Source: Podospora pseudoanserina
Taxonomy: Eukaryota; Ascomycota; Sordariomycetes; Sordariales; Podosporaceae
Assembly (NCBI RefSeq): GCF_035222485.1
Contig: NC_085920.1
Span: 1,302,001-1,366,000 of the forward strand
Reading direction: 5' to 3'
DNA length: 64,000 nucleotides
Shown here: in pieces, positions 54,013 to 64,000 of the stretch
How positions within the stretch are numbered: position 1 is the stretch's first letter
Layout of the letters: the number at the start of each line of letters is the position of its first letter
Position numbers and translations under genes: made by a program
The notes under the pieces: model-generated
What the model saw: only the letters and a program-made list of their open reading frames with translations
Told to the model about the DNA's origin: nothing
Database searches by the model: none

Positions 54013-55688
54013 ATGGCTCCCCGTCCCTTTTGCTACATCGTCAGACCTGACACCCAACGCAGGACCAAGACTGACCAGATTCAGGCTGTTCGTGGGGCTA
54101 ATGTCCCGCTCATCGCTGTTGACGAACTTCCCGACTGGATTGAAATCTATGGGGTGCCCCGTGAAATCCCCAGCGAGCAAACGATTGGGCTTCAGAACTT
54201 GGGGTTAATGTCCAAGAACTCGGAGCCCTATCTGGTGCAGCTTCACCAGAAAGTCTTTGCCGCCCGCCGTGAGCAATACCAGGGAGACGAGTCAAGAGGT
54301 CAGGCTACCGCGGTGCCTTCAAGCAGTCCTGCTGTTCCTTCAAGCCGTCCCACCGTTCCTTCAAGCCGTCCTGCTGCTCCTTCAAACAGTCCTACTGCGT
54401 TTCCTACAAGCCATCAGGCGACACTTCCGCCCCAAGCTCAACCCCAGGTTCCAGTCGCCAACACAGCACCTGCTACCAACTCGCCACGGCAACCACCTCA
54501 GGCCATGTCCACAGCTATTCCTCAGACACAGGCTGCCCCGGCTGCTCAACCGGTACAGACCTCTGTTCCCGCCCACGCATCTGTCACCCAAGCGCCACCA
54601 CCGACATCTACTGTCCCGGCGGGACTCCTGACCTCGCGACACGCGCCCAAACCCCCGACAGCTACACCGGCACAATCAACACCGCAACCTACTACCGTTC
54701 AATCCCCCGCTACTCCCTGTCCCCTCCACCTCCCCCAGAAACCCCATCATCAGCCCCAGCGCCTGCCCCTCCAGCAGCAGCCTCCCAGCCCGGAGCCCCT
54801 GCTGAGCAAACTGTCTCTATCACCACCACCACCGCCACCACCACTCAACCCCAACCCCCGCTCCAACCCGCTCCCCCAGGAACATCAACCTCCTCCCCCA
54901 TCACCATCACCCCAGCACCCCAAGAACCCTGCCTCCACTACCTGAAATGGGGCAAATGCAAGTTCCAACCCCACTGTAAACACTCTCACCTCATCACCCC
55001 CGCCTCCCTTGTCCTAGCCGGCTTCCCCTCCGGTTCTTTTCCTCCTTGGATCAAGAAACGAGTCTCCCCGACTAAACAACAACAACCCCAACCCCTCTCA
55101 ACCCTCCCGCCCCCTTACTACCCCCAGCGTCACCACCCCTACTCCTCCTCCTCCTCCTCCTCCTCCTCCTCCTCCTCCTCCACCACCACCACCACCACCA
55201 CCTCATCCGACACCCACTCCCTCACCTCCTCCTCCTCTTCCTCCACCCCCCGGGTGAGGGTGGCCAAAAGAGGAACGGCAACCAAAAAAGTGAAAAAGCA
55301 GGAGAAACTGCTGCAGGAGATGCAACTCCGGCTTGAGAATCTAACTCTCAAGCAAAAGGAACGGGAGCTCAAAGTTGCGTTGATGAGGCAGCAGCAGCAA
55401 TTGGGGTTGGGGTTGTCGGGGGGGAGTGGGGGTGGGTATACAATCAACTCTCTCGGGGGGGTCGTCACCGCGACGACAACAAACAGTAAAAAGAGGCTGA
55501 GGTTGCCCAGACGGGGGAACACGCCTCTTGATCGGCAGAGGAAGCGGGTTAGGGAGGAAACACCGGAAGGGGGGAAGGTCGGGGTTGTTGTTGTGATGGA
55601 GAAGGGAAAGGGGGAGGAGGTTGTTGAGGAGGTCAGGAAGGAGGAAAACACAGAAACCGAAAAGGGGGTGGTGCTGGTTGAGATTTAG
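54013..55688 (+). CDS. CCCH zinc-finger protein, one internal join unresolved
   Basis: Starts at ATG 54013 (MAPRPFCYIVRPDTQRRTKT). The first 95 residues (VPLIAVDELPDWIEIYGVPR, LGLMSKNSEPYLVQL) form a conserved-looking block. A repeat-rich linker follows (VPSSRPT, VPSSRPA). The zinc finger, CLHYLKWGKCKFQPHCKHSH with spacing C-x8-C-x5-C-x3-H, lies in a different frame, open from well before 54603 to the stop at 55688. An intron must lie between about 54540 and 54790. An acceptor CTCCCAG near 54790 would fit phase, but I cannot fix the donor. After the finger come a Ser/Thr homopolymer tract, a coiled coil (KKQEKLLQEMQLRLENLTLK) and a basic tail. Probably an RNA-binding protein. Confidence 0.72.
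55141..55203. repeat. TCC and ACC trinucleotide runs in the coding region
   Basis: A run of about 13 TCC triplets passes into ACC triplets and codes a poly-Ser then poly-Thr tract in the CCCH protein. Confidence 0.93.
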
Positions 55689-56337
55689 TTGTTTGACGAG
55701 ATGGGTAGTCACAGGAATGAGCATGAGAAGGCGAAAAATGGCATCATATTGTATTTCTTGTTGGCTACTAGAGTTGAATCTAAATGCGGTAGAGCTGTCA
55801 ATCTCAGTTAGCCATTGCCCTCGCCCAATGAACAGAAAGTGAGTGACAAAGTCGAGAAAAGAGGCATGTCAGGAATAAGTGTAATGTGAGATAGTCCACA
55901 CCGATGTCCCGAGGGAAATCTTGAGAATTGCAGAATTCTTGGAAGAATCATTCATCATGTTGCCTGGAGATAGCGACAGAAAGGGAGAATAACTTACATC
56001 TTTATTCTCGATTGTGCGGCCGCATCAATTCCATGTTTCCAATTGGTCGTGTCAAGTTGAAAAAAGAATGGCAAAAATCGAAGGCTTGAAAATTTCATAG
56101 TGGGCGGGGAGAAAATTGCTGCTCAGGATTACATAAGAGCTCGTCGATGCACTTTGACCAGGGTTAGGGTCACGACAGTGCCCCTATTTCTGCTATGCGT
56201 GTATGCTCAGTTCACATGTATGTGTGCAATCTTTATCACAGAACCATACTTCACCACAAACCCATATTCTCTCATTCACCCCATACAGATAAGATACTAC
56301 CACATACCCCATCCCTCATTAATAAGTGATACTAACC
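55689..56337. other. Intergenic between convergent CCCH and dynein genes
   Basis: 0.65 kb of 3' regions. No gene seen. Confidence 0.5.
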
Positions 56338-58472
56338 TCAAACAGCAGTAACCCCATTCACTCCCACCGCCTCGATCCTGTTCACCAACTTCTTCACACT
56401 CGTCCACTCTTCATTCCTCAGATTCTCCTTCCCGCCCAGGTCCGGCCCAACCTCAAACACCGTAACCTGCCCATCAATCCCACCAGTCGCCAACCTCTTG
56501 CCTTCCGACGGCTCCCAAGCAACCTTGTTCAAACTCTTGCTCAGCATCGTCCTCCCGTCCTTCCTCGCGCTCGGGCTGATCCTCGCCACCGGTTCCTCCG
56601 TCTCAACAGTGATGTCCCACAGCTCCAACCACCCGGCACCATCCACAAGAGAGAAAACCCCCGGCTTCACCGGCGACCAGGCCGCATCATACACCACATC
56701 CTCCCTGACAAAGTCCAACAGAGGCGTAACCTGTGACTCGGCCCCCACAGCAGATCCCAGAGCGGCCACAACCGCAGAGGTGGCAGCCGGCGCCCTCACC
56801 TTCCAGAGCTTGACACTCCAGTCCAAACTAGCAGACAAGACCAAATCGCCTAGATCCACCGGGCCCTTGGAAGGGTGAAAGTCAACCGACATGACCGGCG
56901 CCGCGTGGCCCTTGTAGCTAACCCTCGCATCAACACCCGCCTTGGCCCCGGCGCGATCATACCGATGGCAAGGATAAATCGTCCCTTCTTCTGATCCCAC
57001 AAGAAAGAACGTCGGGTCTGCTTGCGGGAACGCAAGGCAGGTCGGGCTGAGATCCTCGTACTTGGCGGGCGCGGGAGTGACCAGTGTCATTGCCTCCTGT
57101 GGCTGCGTGAGCATATCGACACTCCATCCGCAGACGGCACCGTCAGTAGAGCATGAGATGATGTTGTTTGCGTTTTGGGTGCCGACAATGTCGACTGAAT
57201 ACACTGGGTGGGTGTGGCCGAGGCCGGTGAGTGGTGTCTTCTGGACAGGCGCTGATCTAGCGCGCGTATCCCATAAAAGCACCTGGCCGCTGTAGGCACC
57301 ACCGATGATCAGATTCGGGTGGAAAGGCGAGAATTTGGCGGTAAGAATGTCAGACTGAGCGTGAAAGACGAATTCAGGGCGGTCATGAAGGTGCATGTTC
57401 CAGACCTGCACAATGCCATCCGGGTCGTGGGGGGCGGTGGGGTTCTTGGTGTAAGATGCCAAAAGGAGTTCTGGGAATTTTGGAGAAAAGTCGATGGAGC
57501 TGATCATGCGTTTCTTGGACCAGCGTTCGTCATAGAATTTGGCAATTTCTCTGACCTTTCGCCGGCCTTTTCCTCCAGTGTTGCCGCTTTGTTCATCGTC
57601 ATCGTCGAGGTTTGCAGCCTGAAGGGTGTAGTCGGTGAGGATATCGTACTCTTCGTCTAGCGCTTTCTCGATAACCTTGGTTGATCTTTCGACAAAGTCC
57701 ATGAAATCGTCAGACTGTGTAACCGCCTTCAATTCCTCGGCCGTCAAGGCCCGGACAGGAAAGTTCTCCTTGGTTGAAGCTTTCAGCGTCCCATCCGTCA
57801 CAAGCTCTCTCGCCGCTTTCAACTCCTCCTCGATTTCTTTCCGAATATTTTCTCTTAGTTCCTCCTCTCGGTCTCGTTCCCTCCTGCTTAATCGCTTGTT
57901 GGGCGTAGCTGGCATTGTATCTTCGAGGTCCGAGTCTGAAGCAGCTCGTGCTCTGGTTGGTGGTATCCATTCCTCTGTCGTTTGCACACCTTTGCTGTAC
58001 GAGAACACCTCCTTCACCGGCGACGGAGGACACTCGTAGACTGTTTTTAACGAAACGGTCGAAAGAATCTGGGGCTGGGTTGGTGCAGGAACAACCTGGG
58101 CATTCGCAGGAACCTGAAATTCGGAAGTGGCCGCATTGCTGAGCTCGCCTCCGCTCAAAACACTGTTCGGTCTGCTCCCGCGGCGGGCGGGCGAGTTCAT
58201 TCCTGTCGAGACAGACACGGAGCGGCTATCGCCCACCAGGCTGTTAATCAGGTTTTCGATATCATGTCGCGAGGTGTGCCGACCGGGCATGGGCGAAACA
58301 AGCTACAGTGGTGTCAGCCAGCTACTCTGGACCCTAACTGCAGGACAGGACGCACCTCGCTGGGGGTTATGCTGCCACGACCAGCTGACTGGCTTGCCCG
58401 AAGCTCCCTCTGGCGCTTGAGCTCGGCCAGCTTGGCCTTCTTTGCGAGAATCTCCTCTCTTCGTTGTTGCAT
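56338..58472 (-). CDS. Cytoplasmic dynein intermediate chain, 693 aa
   Basis: Exon 1 (58356-58472) codes MQQRREEILAKKAKLAELKR and the rest of the N-terminal helix that binds dynactin p150. Exon 2 is 56338-58302, with a 53-nt intron between. FSYSKGVQTTEEW near residue 135 corresponds to the light-chain-binding YSKETQT segment of animal chains. A helical stretch (RRERDREEELRENIRKEIEE) follows. From about residue 290 WD-type repeats form a propeller (PDGIVQVWNMHLHDRPEFVF, SGQVLLWDTRARS, DWSVKLWKVRAP, GWLELWDITVE). It ties the dynein heavy chain to cargo and dynactin in minus-end transport. Length fits fungal members. Confidence 0.94.
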
Positions 58473-59096
58473 GATTGCTGATTTCTATCCGCATCCCACG
58501 GCCAAGCCTAGGTTCAAGTTTCTTGAACTGCCAATTCGAGTTATCTATCGTTCGTCTCGCAGTGGTCAGGAGGATCGAGAAGGAAGCTAACGGAAAGTAA
58601 ATAAAGCACGCCGTTGCTGCTGTGCTGTCTCCTATTTCGTTTGTTGTATGTACACAGTAGATAGCTGCTCTTTCAACCTTCATTGCGCGTCGCCCGCCTT
58701 TGCCCAGTTCGAACGCCCACCCACCGCGACCCTCCAGGCATGGACCAGGGGCCCGCCTACAATTACGCCCGGGGGTGCGCTAAATCACCTGATCTGCTCA
58801 AACTCTTGGCAAATGGCATTTGCTACCGCCCGCTGTGAGAGCTTCTTCCAGGCGGGTAGAAGGGACTTGTGGGGCTCCACGTCAAGCAAGCAACCTGCCG
58901 CTTCGCCTTAACCAAAAAAACCGCGAAAACTCCCGAGCTTCCCAAAACTTGTTCCAACCTCACCACACCCAACCCGCGCAAATCGACGACAAGCTCCGGC
59001 CACGGCCAATTCCTTTCTCCTCGACACCGAGTGCTTCCTCCCGCCCAGATCGAATTTCGAACCCCAGCCAATTCGATTGCCCCCAGATTCCTCAAA
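58473..59096. other. Shared upstream region of the dynein and ATP synthase e genes
   Basis: 0.6 kb between divergent starts. No separate gene supported. Confidence 0.5.
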
Positions 59097-59636
59097 ATGG
59101 CCTCTTCCGGAGTCAACGTGAGTGGACACTGTTACCCCCCATCTAGCTCCCTCCACCCATTGCATAAGAGGAGGCTATAGACACAGGGCCACCTACCTTC
59201 CTACAAGTAATTGGCATGGCCCATACTTGGTATTCGGCTTCACAAGACCTAAAGCTCGAGACATAGCGCAAAACCCGCATCATGTGAAAGTATGGTCTGT
59301 CCACAATCAAACTAACATGCACACCCAGGTTCTCCGGTACTCCGCCCTCGGCCTCGGTGTCGTCTACGGCTTCTACCACCAGCGCCAGATCTATGCTTCC
59401 GACCGCGCCGCCGCCGCCCAGCGCGAGTATGAGCACAAGCAGCAATTAATAGCCCAGGCCAAGAAGGCCTACGCTGCCAAGCACAAGCCCGCTGTCTCCG
59501 CGTCCTCTTCCGCCAGCCGTATGTTGATCTGAGGGTAGAGACATGAAACTCGGTAACTGACGCAGAACCTACAGAAGACATCAACAGCTCAAGCTTCGAC
59601 CTCGAGAGCTTCATCGCCCAGCTGGACAAGGCCTAA
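59097..59636 (+). CDS. ATP synthase subunit e, mitochondrial, 90 aa
   Basis: Three exons: 59097-59117, 59329-59518 and 59575-59636. The first codes only MASSGVN and is followed by a 211-nt intron. The product VLRYSALGLGVVYGFYHQRQ holds the membrane span with the GxxxG motif (GVVYG) used for ATP synthase dimerisation. A helical part rich in Ala, Lys and Gln (EYEHKQQLIAQAKKAYAAKH) and the end SSSFDLESFIAQLDKA follow. Subunit e lies in the inner mitochondrial membrane and helps shape cristae through synthase dimers. Length and layout fit the family (yeast Atp21/Tim11). Confidence 0.92.
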
Positions 59637-60704
59637 ACTGTCCGTCGACGAACTTGACGGATAGTGGTGGAAAAGGGAGGGGGATAATAGAGGTGGTAGA
59701 CTTGGAATGAGCGAACCGAATCTTTTCCGACCAGCGCACAACCAGCCCCTCTTGACTCGACTCGAACTCGCCCTTTGTGGATGTGGGAGGACGGTGGGAA
59801 AGACAAGGGAAGGGACGGAAAACCGAACGAAATGGATAGGACGAATGACATCAGCGCCGGAAATACCCTCACACAACCGGCCAATGTCACATCGTTGAGG
59901 TTTTGGGGGAAAGGGAACAAAACCCCAGAAAAACGGATAGGGCGAGCAAGGCGCGAAAGGAAGGGACGGCAGGGGGGTTCAAAGGCAAAATGGTGTTGTA
60001 TTATTACTGTCGCGGTCAAAAGCGCACAACTACCCACACGGCATTAAAGAGGCTTTTTTTTCGATCATCACACACACACACACACACACGCACTTACTTT
60101 TTTCTTTTTCACAAAAGGTTCCTGTGCACAATTGTTTTGTACATTATAACTGATCTAGACAAGAGACGGGGGTAATAAAGGAACTGGAACAGAAGTAATT
60201 TGGGTCATATTAGGTGAAACTCGTTTGGGTGTACTCAGGGGGCAGGGGACACGAATATAGGTACGTGAATTGGGGCGGCCAGCCTAGCACTTGTAAGTCT
60301 GGACCAACAAGCTCATGAGATTCAGCATGTCCAGACTCTGCATATTGGACTGTTCCACACCATATTCAGCAGACCAAGCTTGTTTACCACGCCAAACCCC
60401 TCCACCAAACTTAGCATATTAAACTCAGGCCGTAAGCTCACCACACCATCATAACGGCATCTTCACCATCGTAGTCATTTGTCTCCGTCAAAGCAATCAC
60501 TACTTGTACAGTGACAGCAATCATCATGACAAGTCAGGGTTTGAATACTCCACAAAAAGCCCCTTGTAAAACGCCCTCCTAAAACCGCCATACCATCGCA
60601 CTTAAATCATCATTTGAGTAAGGTATCCTAACATGCGTCATAGTGTTCAACTCCAGTTACTCCCCCTCTACCAAACGCCTACTCTAACCCGTATGCTACC
60701 CCCC
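59637..60704. other. Intergenic with a CA repeat
   Basis: 1.07 kb holding two 3' regions. A CA dinucleotide run is at 60069-60089. No gene supported. Confidence 0.5.
60069..60089. repeat. CA dinucleotide repeat
   Basis: About ten CA units in a row. Confidence 0.93.
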
Positions 60705-62874
60705 CTAATGAGGAAAAATAAACCCTCCCGCCCCTTCAAACCCCCCCGGTGTAACAGGCGTAAACCCCGTGCTCCCTTCCACACCACCACCACCCGCACC
60801 CTCCTCCCCACCACCACCACCACCACCAGTCCACAATTTCCCCTCAAGGACAGTCCTCTCAATCCGATCAGCAACCTCCATCAAACCCGCCGTCAACCCC
60901 CCACCACTACTCCCACCCATCAAACCCCGTAAACACCCCTCCGCGACCGCCAAACTAATATACTCATCATAATGACTAGGGGAACAACACGCCCTCTCCC
61001 TAAAGTCTTCCAGCTGCGTCTGCACCAACCTGACAATCTCCGCTTGGCTTGTTGCGTGTTGTTGCCTCCCATCCGTGGGTGGTAACTGAATCACATTCAG
61101 CGATAGTCTTCGACAGGACGTAACAAGATACAACATTGCAGCGCCAAAGCTGTCACGGCATATATCCAGCAGCGTGGCTGTTGAGCGGTGGGCGGTCCCC
61201 TCTGGTAGAGCTATGCTACTGCTGGGGTAGTCGAGGCCATGATTTGGTTGATACCACGACTGGTGGACGCTCAGAATCTCGAGAGACGAGTTGATCACTG
61301 CTTGGGAAGAGGCCGGGAATTGTCGGAACCTCGGTGCAGAAATATAGTGATGGTGGAGGGCTAGCAGGGAGCGGTTGACGAGGACTCTGAGGAATTCAAG
61401 TTGTATCCGAGGTCTGAAGGAGTAGTTTGCTTGCGATTGAGCTGCCATAAGCAACACGGATGCCGCTTCTCGAACTTTGCGGCGGAGTTGCTCGTCCCAG
61501 GATTGGATTTTGTCATATTTGAGGGTCGTCTGAGCCGTGGTTTGGTTCACGACGGTGGTGATTTCCGAGAGTATCGGAATGAGGTCGGATAGCCTTGTCT
61601 GGAAGGTGCCATCGGTCAAAGCAAGGTCTGATTTGGCGGCACCTTGCTCCAGGACCCAGCCTTGTCCGGTGTGGTAGATGCTGGTGTCGTTAATGTTTGA
61701 CGGTGGCTCGGCGTCGTAGTCTTGATGTGTACATGATGTTCCTGTCCTCATGGCTACTTGCAGCTCCAGAAGCTGAATAGTAAGCCACAGTCTGCGGCGG
61801 ATCTCGACTTCGTATGGCAAGAGTTCTGGGAACAAAGCAGATGTTCGGTTGAGATGCAGGGAGACCGCCATTCGACCGAGGTATCCCATGAGGCTGGCCA
61901 GCTGCGACGTCTCGCCACCCTTTACAATGTCCATTATTCTCGCGATAACCCCAAGGCAAAGTGTTCGAGCCGAAGTAAGAGTAGGTGTCGAGACAAACGG
62001 TGACCGGCAAAGAAAGTACTGAGAACTGTTCAGGAACTGGTCCGTCCAAGAACTCGGCCGTCTTCCCGTACTGGCAAATACTTGTGCGGGGGCTGCTTGG
62101 CATCCCAACGCCAGTATCATAAAGAACTGAGCAAGCCATTCCTCGGAGAAATGGTTGACGTTCATCCAAAAGGCCTGGAGCTCAAACTCGTACTCGGCAG
62201 GGTGCAAAAGCCGGTATATCGGGTGGATAACCTCGAAATAACACCGTACCAATGTGTCGACAACAGGTCTTGGTGGTAAACTTTGAAGCGCACTTTCTCG
62301 GCTTTCTGAACAGTGGCATATTTCGCCAAACGGAAAGTGGTGAACCGGAAGCGCGGCGACCAAATACTTTAAGCTCTGTAGGTGTCTGTATCTCGGCCCC
62401 CATTCGGGATCAAGGCCCGCTATGTATGGCCAGCCTTCCCGAAACTAAAATGTTTCCTGTTAGCAAACATGCATGCTTCAGCGGAATCTGGTTCGTCTGT
62501 ACCTCGGAAGCAACGGTGCTCCAGTGTGTGACACCGTGAAGTCTGGGTCTTGCTTCACTACCACTCGGGCCCGGTGTTGTTTGGGGGCTATCTCGTGCTG
62601 GACTTTGCGGTGTCTCTCCTGGCTCGCCACTTCCAGACTCATGCTTCGAACTGAAGGGGAATTTCTGGTATACACATTCATCGGCAGCGTCGGCCTGGAT
62701 ACAACGGGAGCAAGGCTGCCCTTTGTCGCATCTGAGCTTCCGTCGATGACATGGTATGCAAACGTAGACTCGTCTGTTTCGTTTTTGGGGTTTCCCTGTG
62801 CCTTCTGGATTGGGCCGGTTTGGATCGAGGATAGAAAAGGTCGAGAAGTAACCTGCTGGCTGCTCTGATTCCAT
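60705..62874 (-). CDS. Zn2Cys6 transcription factor with fungal-specific domain, about 703 aa
   Basis: Exon 1 (62503-62874) and exon 2 (60705-62444) join through a 58-nt intron (GTACAG, CTAAC, TAG). The start chosen is MESEQPAGYFSTF. An in-frame ATG at 62982 would add 36 residues. The zinc cluster CIPCHRRKLRCDKGQPCSRC has six Cys (39, 42, 49, 55, 58, 67) with spacing 2-6-5-2-8. Exon 2 begins FREGWPYIAGLDPEWGPRYR and carries the fungal transcription-factor middle domain (VDTLVRCYFEVIHPIYRLLH, PYEVEIRRRLWLTIQLLELQ). The C-terminus is Gly-rich. It is a nuclear DNA-binding regulator. No neighbouring cluster suggests its targets. Confidence 0.87.
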
Positions 62875-64000
62875 AATCGGTGGTTTCTTCTTGGTGTGTC
62901 TTGATGATGGTGAAGCACACACAATGTGGCATTTCCAACCTTGGGCAAGTAGACCCCTTGATTCCAAAAGGGGTGCCATCACAACCGTCCTGCTGATATG
63001 GGTCTCGGCAACCTAGGGTGTGGCGGGTGAGGTGGCTTCGCCAGCCTGAGGACAAGCAAAACAAATCTTCAAAAACCGATCAGGCAACAGTAGAATGTGA
63101 AGCAGGAGTGACGATATGTTTCCCATTCATGTTCCTCCTTGTGGTACTTGAACTGGCGGCTCAGACGCCAGGGGGGGCTCGAAACGGGTGCCATCGCCAT
63201 GCGCCAGGCCTTGTTAGGTTATGCCGAAAGGCACATGGCCAAGCCATTTTTTCCTTGTATTGCTGGATATCTCGACGCTCATAACTGAAGCGGTGATAGG
63301 GCTAATGATACCCTGACGTCGAGATATTTCCTGTAATACCCGGTTTGGAAGGTTCTGTTGCACAGGTGGGCAGGCCCAGGATCACGGTTCGGGTCCGGGG
63401 CTCGGAATGAGCTCGCACTTGGAAGATTCGAGAGGTTGTTGAGATCATCTCGTCCAATCCGAAGAAAAGAATGGTCTCATACGGTGAGAAGCAGCAAGAA
63501 AAAAAGCCGCGCGGGTGTCACCAATGAACCGATGGTGGTGGGAAGGAACCGTCTCCTTGGGTGCCTGGCTCCTGCCGTGTAACCACATGTCGCCCCTCGA
63601 GTGACTTCAGTGTAAAGTTTTGACAGGTTCATCAAGGAAAAAACCGAGCAGCGGTGTTTCGCTTTGGTCCAATATGTCTCCGTGTTTGAACGTTGAGGTT
63701 GTTGTTGGACCTGCCGAAGGATGGATCCCCCCTGCCAACGACCGTTCTGTGACCAACCTTATTCTGTGGCTTACACAACAAACACCTAAACGTACCTACA
63801 AACAAGCCGAACTGAATATTATATCCACTGCAAGGCAAACTTCAGTATCATAAGGCTTAGGATTCTCAGTCAAAAGCATCTCAAGTCCACTCCTACCATT
63901 GGGCAGTTCATCAAGACATTGTTGCTGGATTCCGCGGCAGTGACAAGCTGCTGACAGAAAAGCAGCCTTATATTAGTATTCAATTAGTATCGGATATGTG
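62875..64000. other. Upstream of the transcription factor, no supported gene
   Basis: 1.1 kb to the window end. Contains the promoter of the Zn2Cys6 gene and short unsupported frames. Confidence 0.45.

Noticed and set aside
55139-55651. 170-codon minus ORF rich in Ser and Glu
   Set aside because: It arises from the trinucleotide repeats of the CCCH gene on the other strand.
1-64000. CRISPR array, prophage or secondary-metabolite cluster
   Set aside because: The window is eukaryotic. No direct-repeat/spacer pattern and no synthase or synthetase gene is present.

Overview
The window comes from a filamentous ascomycete, most likely a Sordariomycete of the order Sordariales. Evidence: short GT-AG introns (about 50-70 nt) with CTAAC/CTGAC branch sites, a divergent second alpha-tubulin of the kind Sordariales carry, a Zn2Cys6 regulator, a GPI-anchored wall protein and filamentous-fungal versions of Nop12, Dep1, Pta1, She3 and dynein intermediate chain. 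Genes are dense and lie on both strands.

Layout. 0-3.6 kb: a possible gene end, an orphan ORF, an intron-containing tRNA-Gly(CCC), and a mitochondrial-looking protein often misnamed casein kinase II beta. 3.9-5.6 kb: a non-coding gene whose introns carry box C/D snoRNAs (at least four candidates). 5.8-16 kb: a PI-PLC-like protein with an apparent frameshift, a secreted NTF2-like protein, a GPI-anchored Kre9/Knh1-type protein and alpha-tubulin, then a 14-bp minisatellite. 16.6-34.7 kb: core genes NOP12, DEP1, COA3, PTA1, SHE3 and a 920-aa conserved protein. 34.7-36.4 kb: an AT-rich gap holding a fossil LTR-like unit with nested inverted repeats. 36.4-50 kb: an accessory stretch with an MFS transporter, a DUF1772 protein, a PAN/apple-like membrane protein with a broken frame, and several orphans, some with short peptide repeats. 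50.6-63 kb: core genes again: a MaoC-type hydratase, TBCE, a CCCH zinc-finger protein, dynein intermediate chain, ATP synthase subunit e and a Zn2Cys6 transcription factor.

The most interesting part is the snoRNA host gene at 3.9-5.6 kb. Four introns or intron segments carry C/D boxes, and their guide stretches match rRNA segments I know: 18S CAAGGCUGAAACUUA (snR41 type), 25S CAGUGUGAAUA (snR51 type), 25S UCUCCAAGGUG (U24 type) and the 25S A-loop GUUGGAUUGUUCA. Two internal acceptors are followed at once by a donor (AG|GT), which would fit stepwise (recursive) splicing of one long intron.

Functional links: several products act on microtubules (alpha-tubulin, its chaperone TBCE, dynein intermediate chain), on ribosome production (Nop12 and the snoRNAs) and in mitochondria (Coa3, ATP synthase e). 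They are scattered, and nothing suggests a biosynthetic cluster. Exon joins were worked out by hand from splice motifs and reading-frame continuity. rRNA matches rest on remembered rRNA sequence and no search was run.
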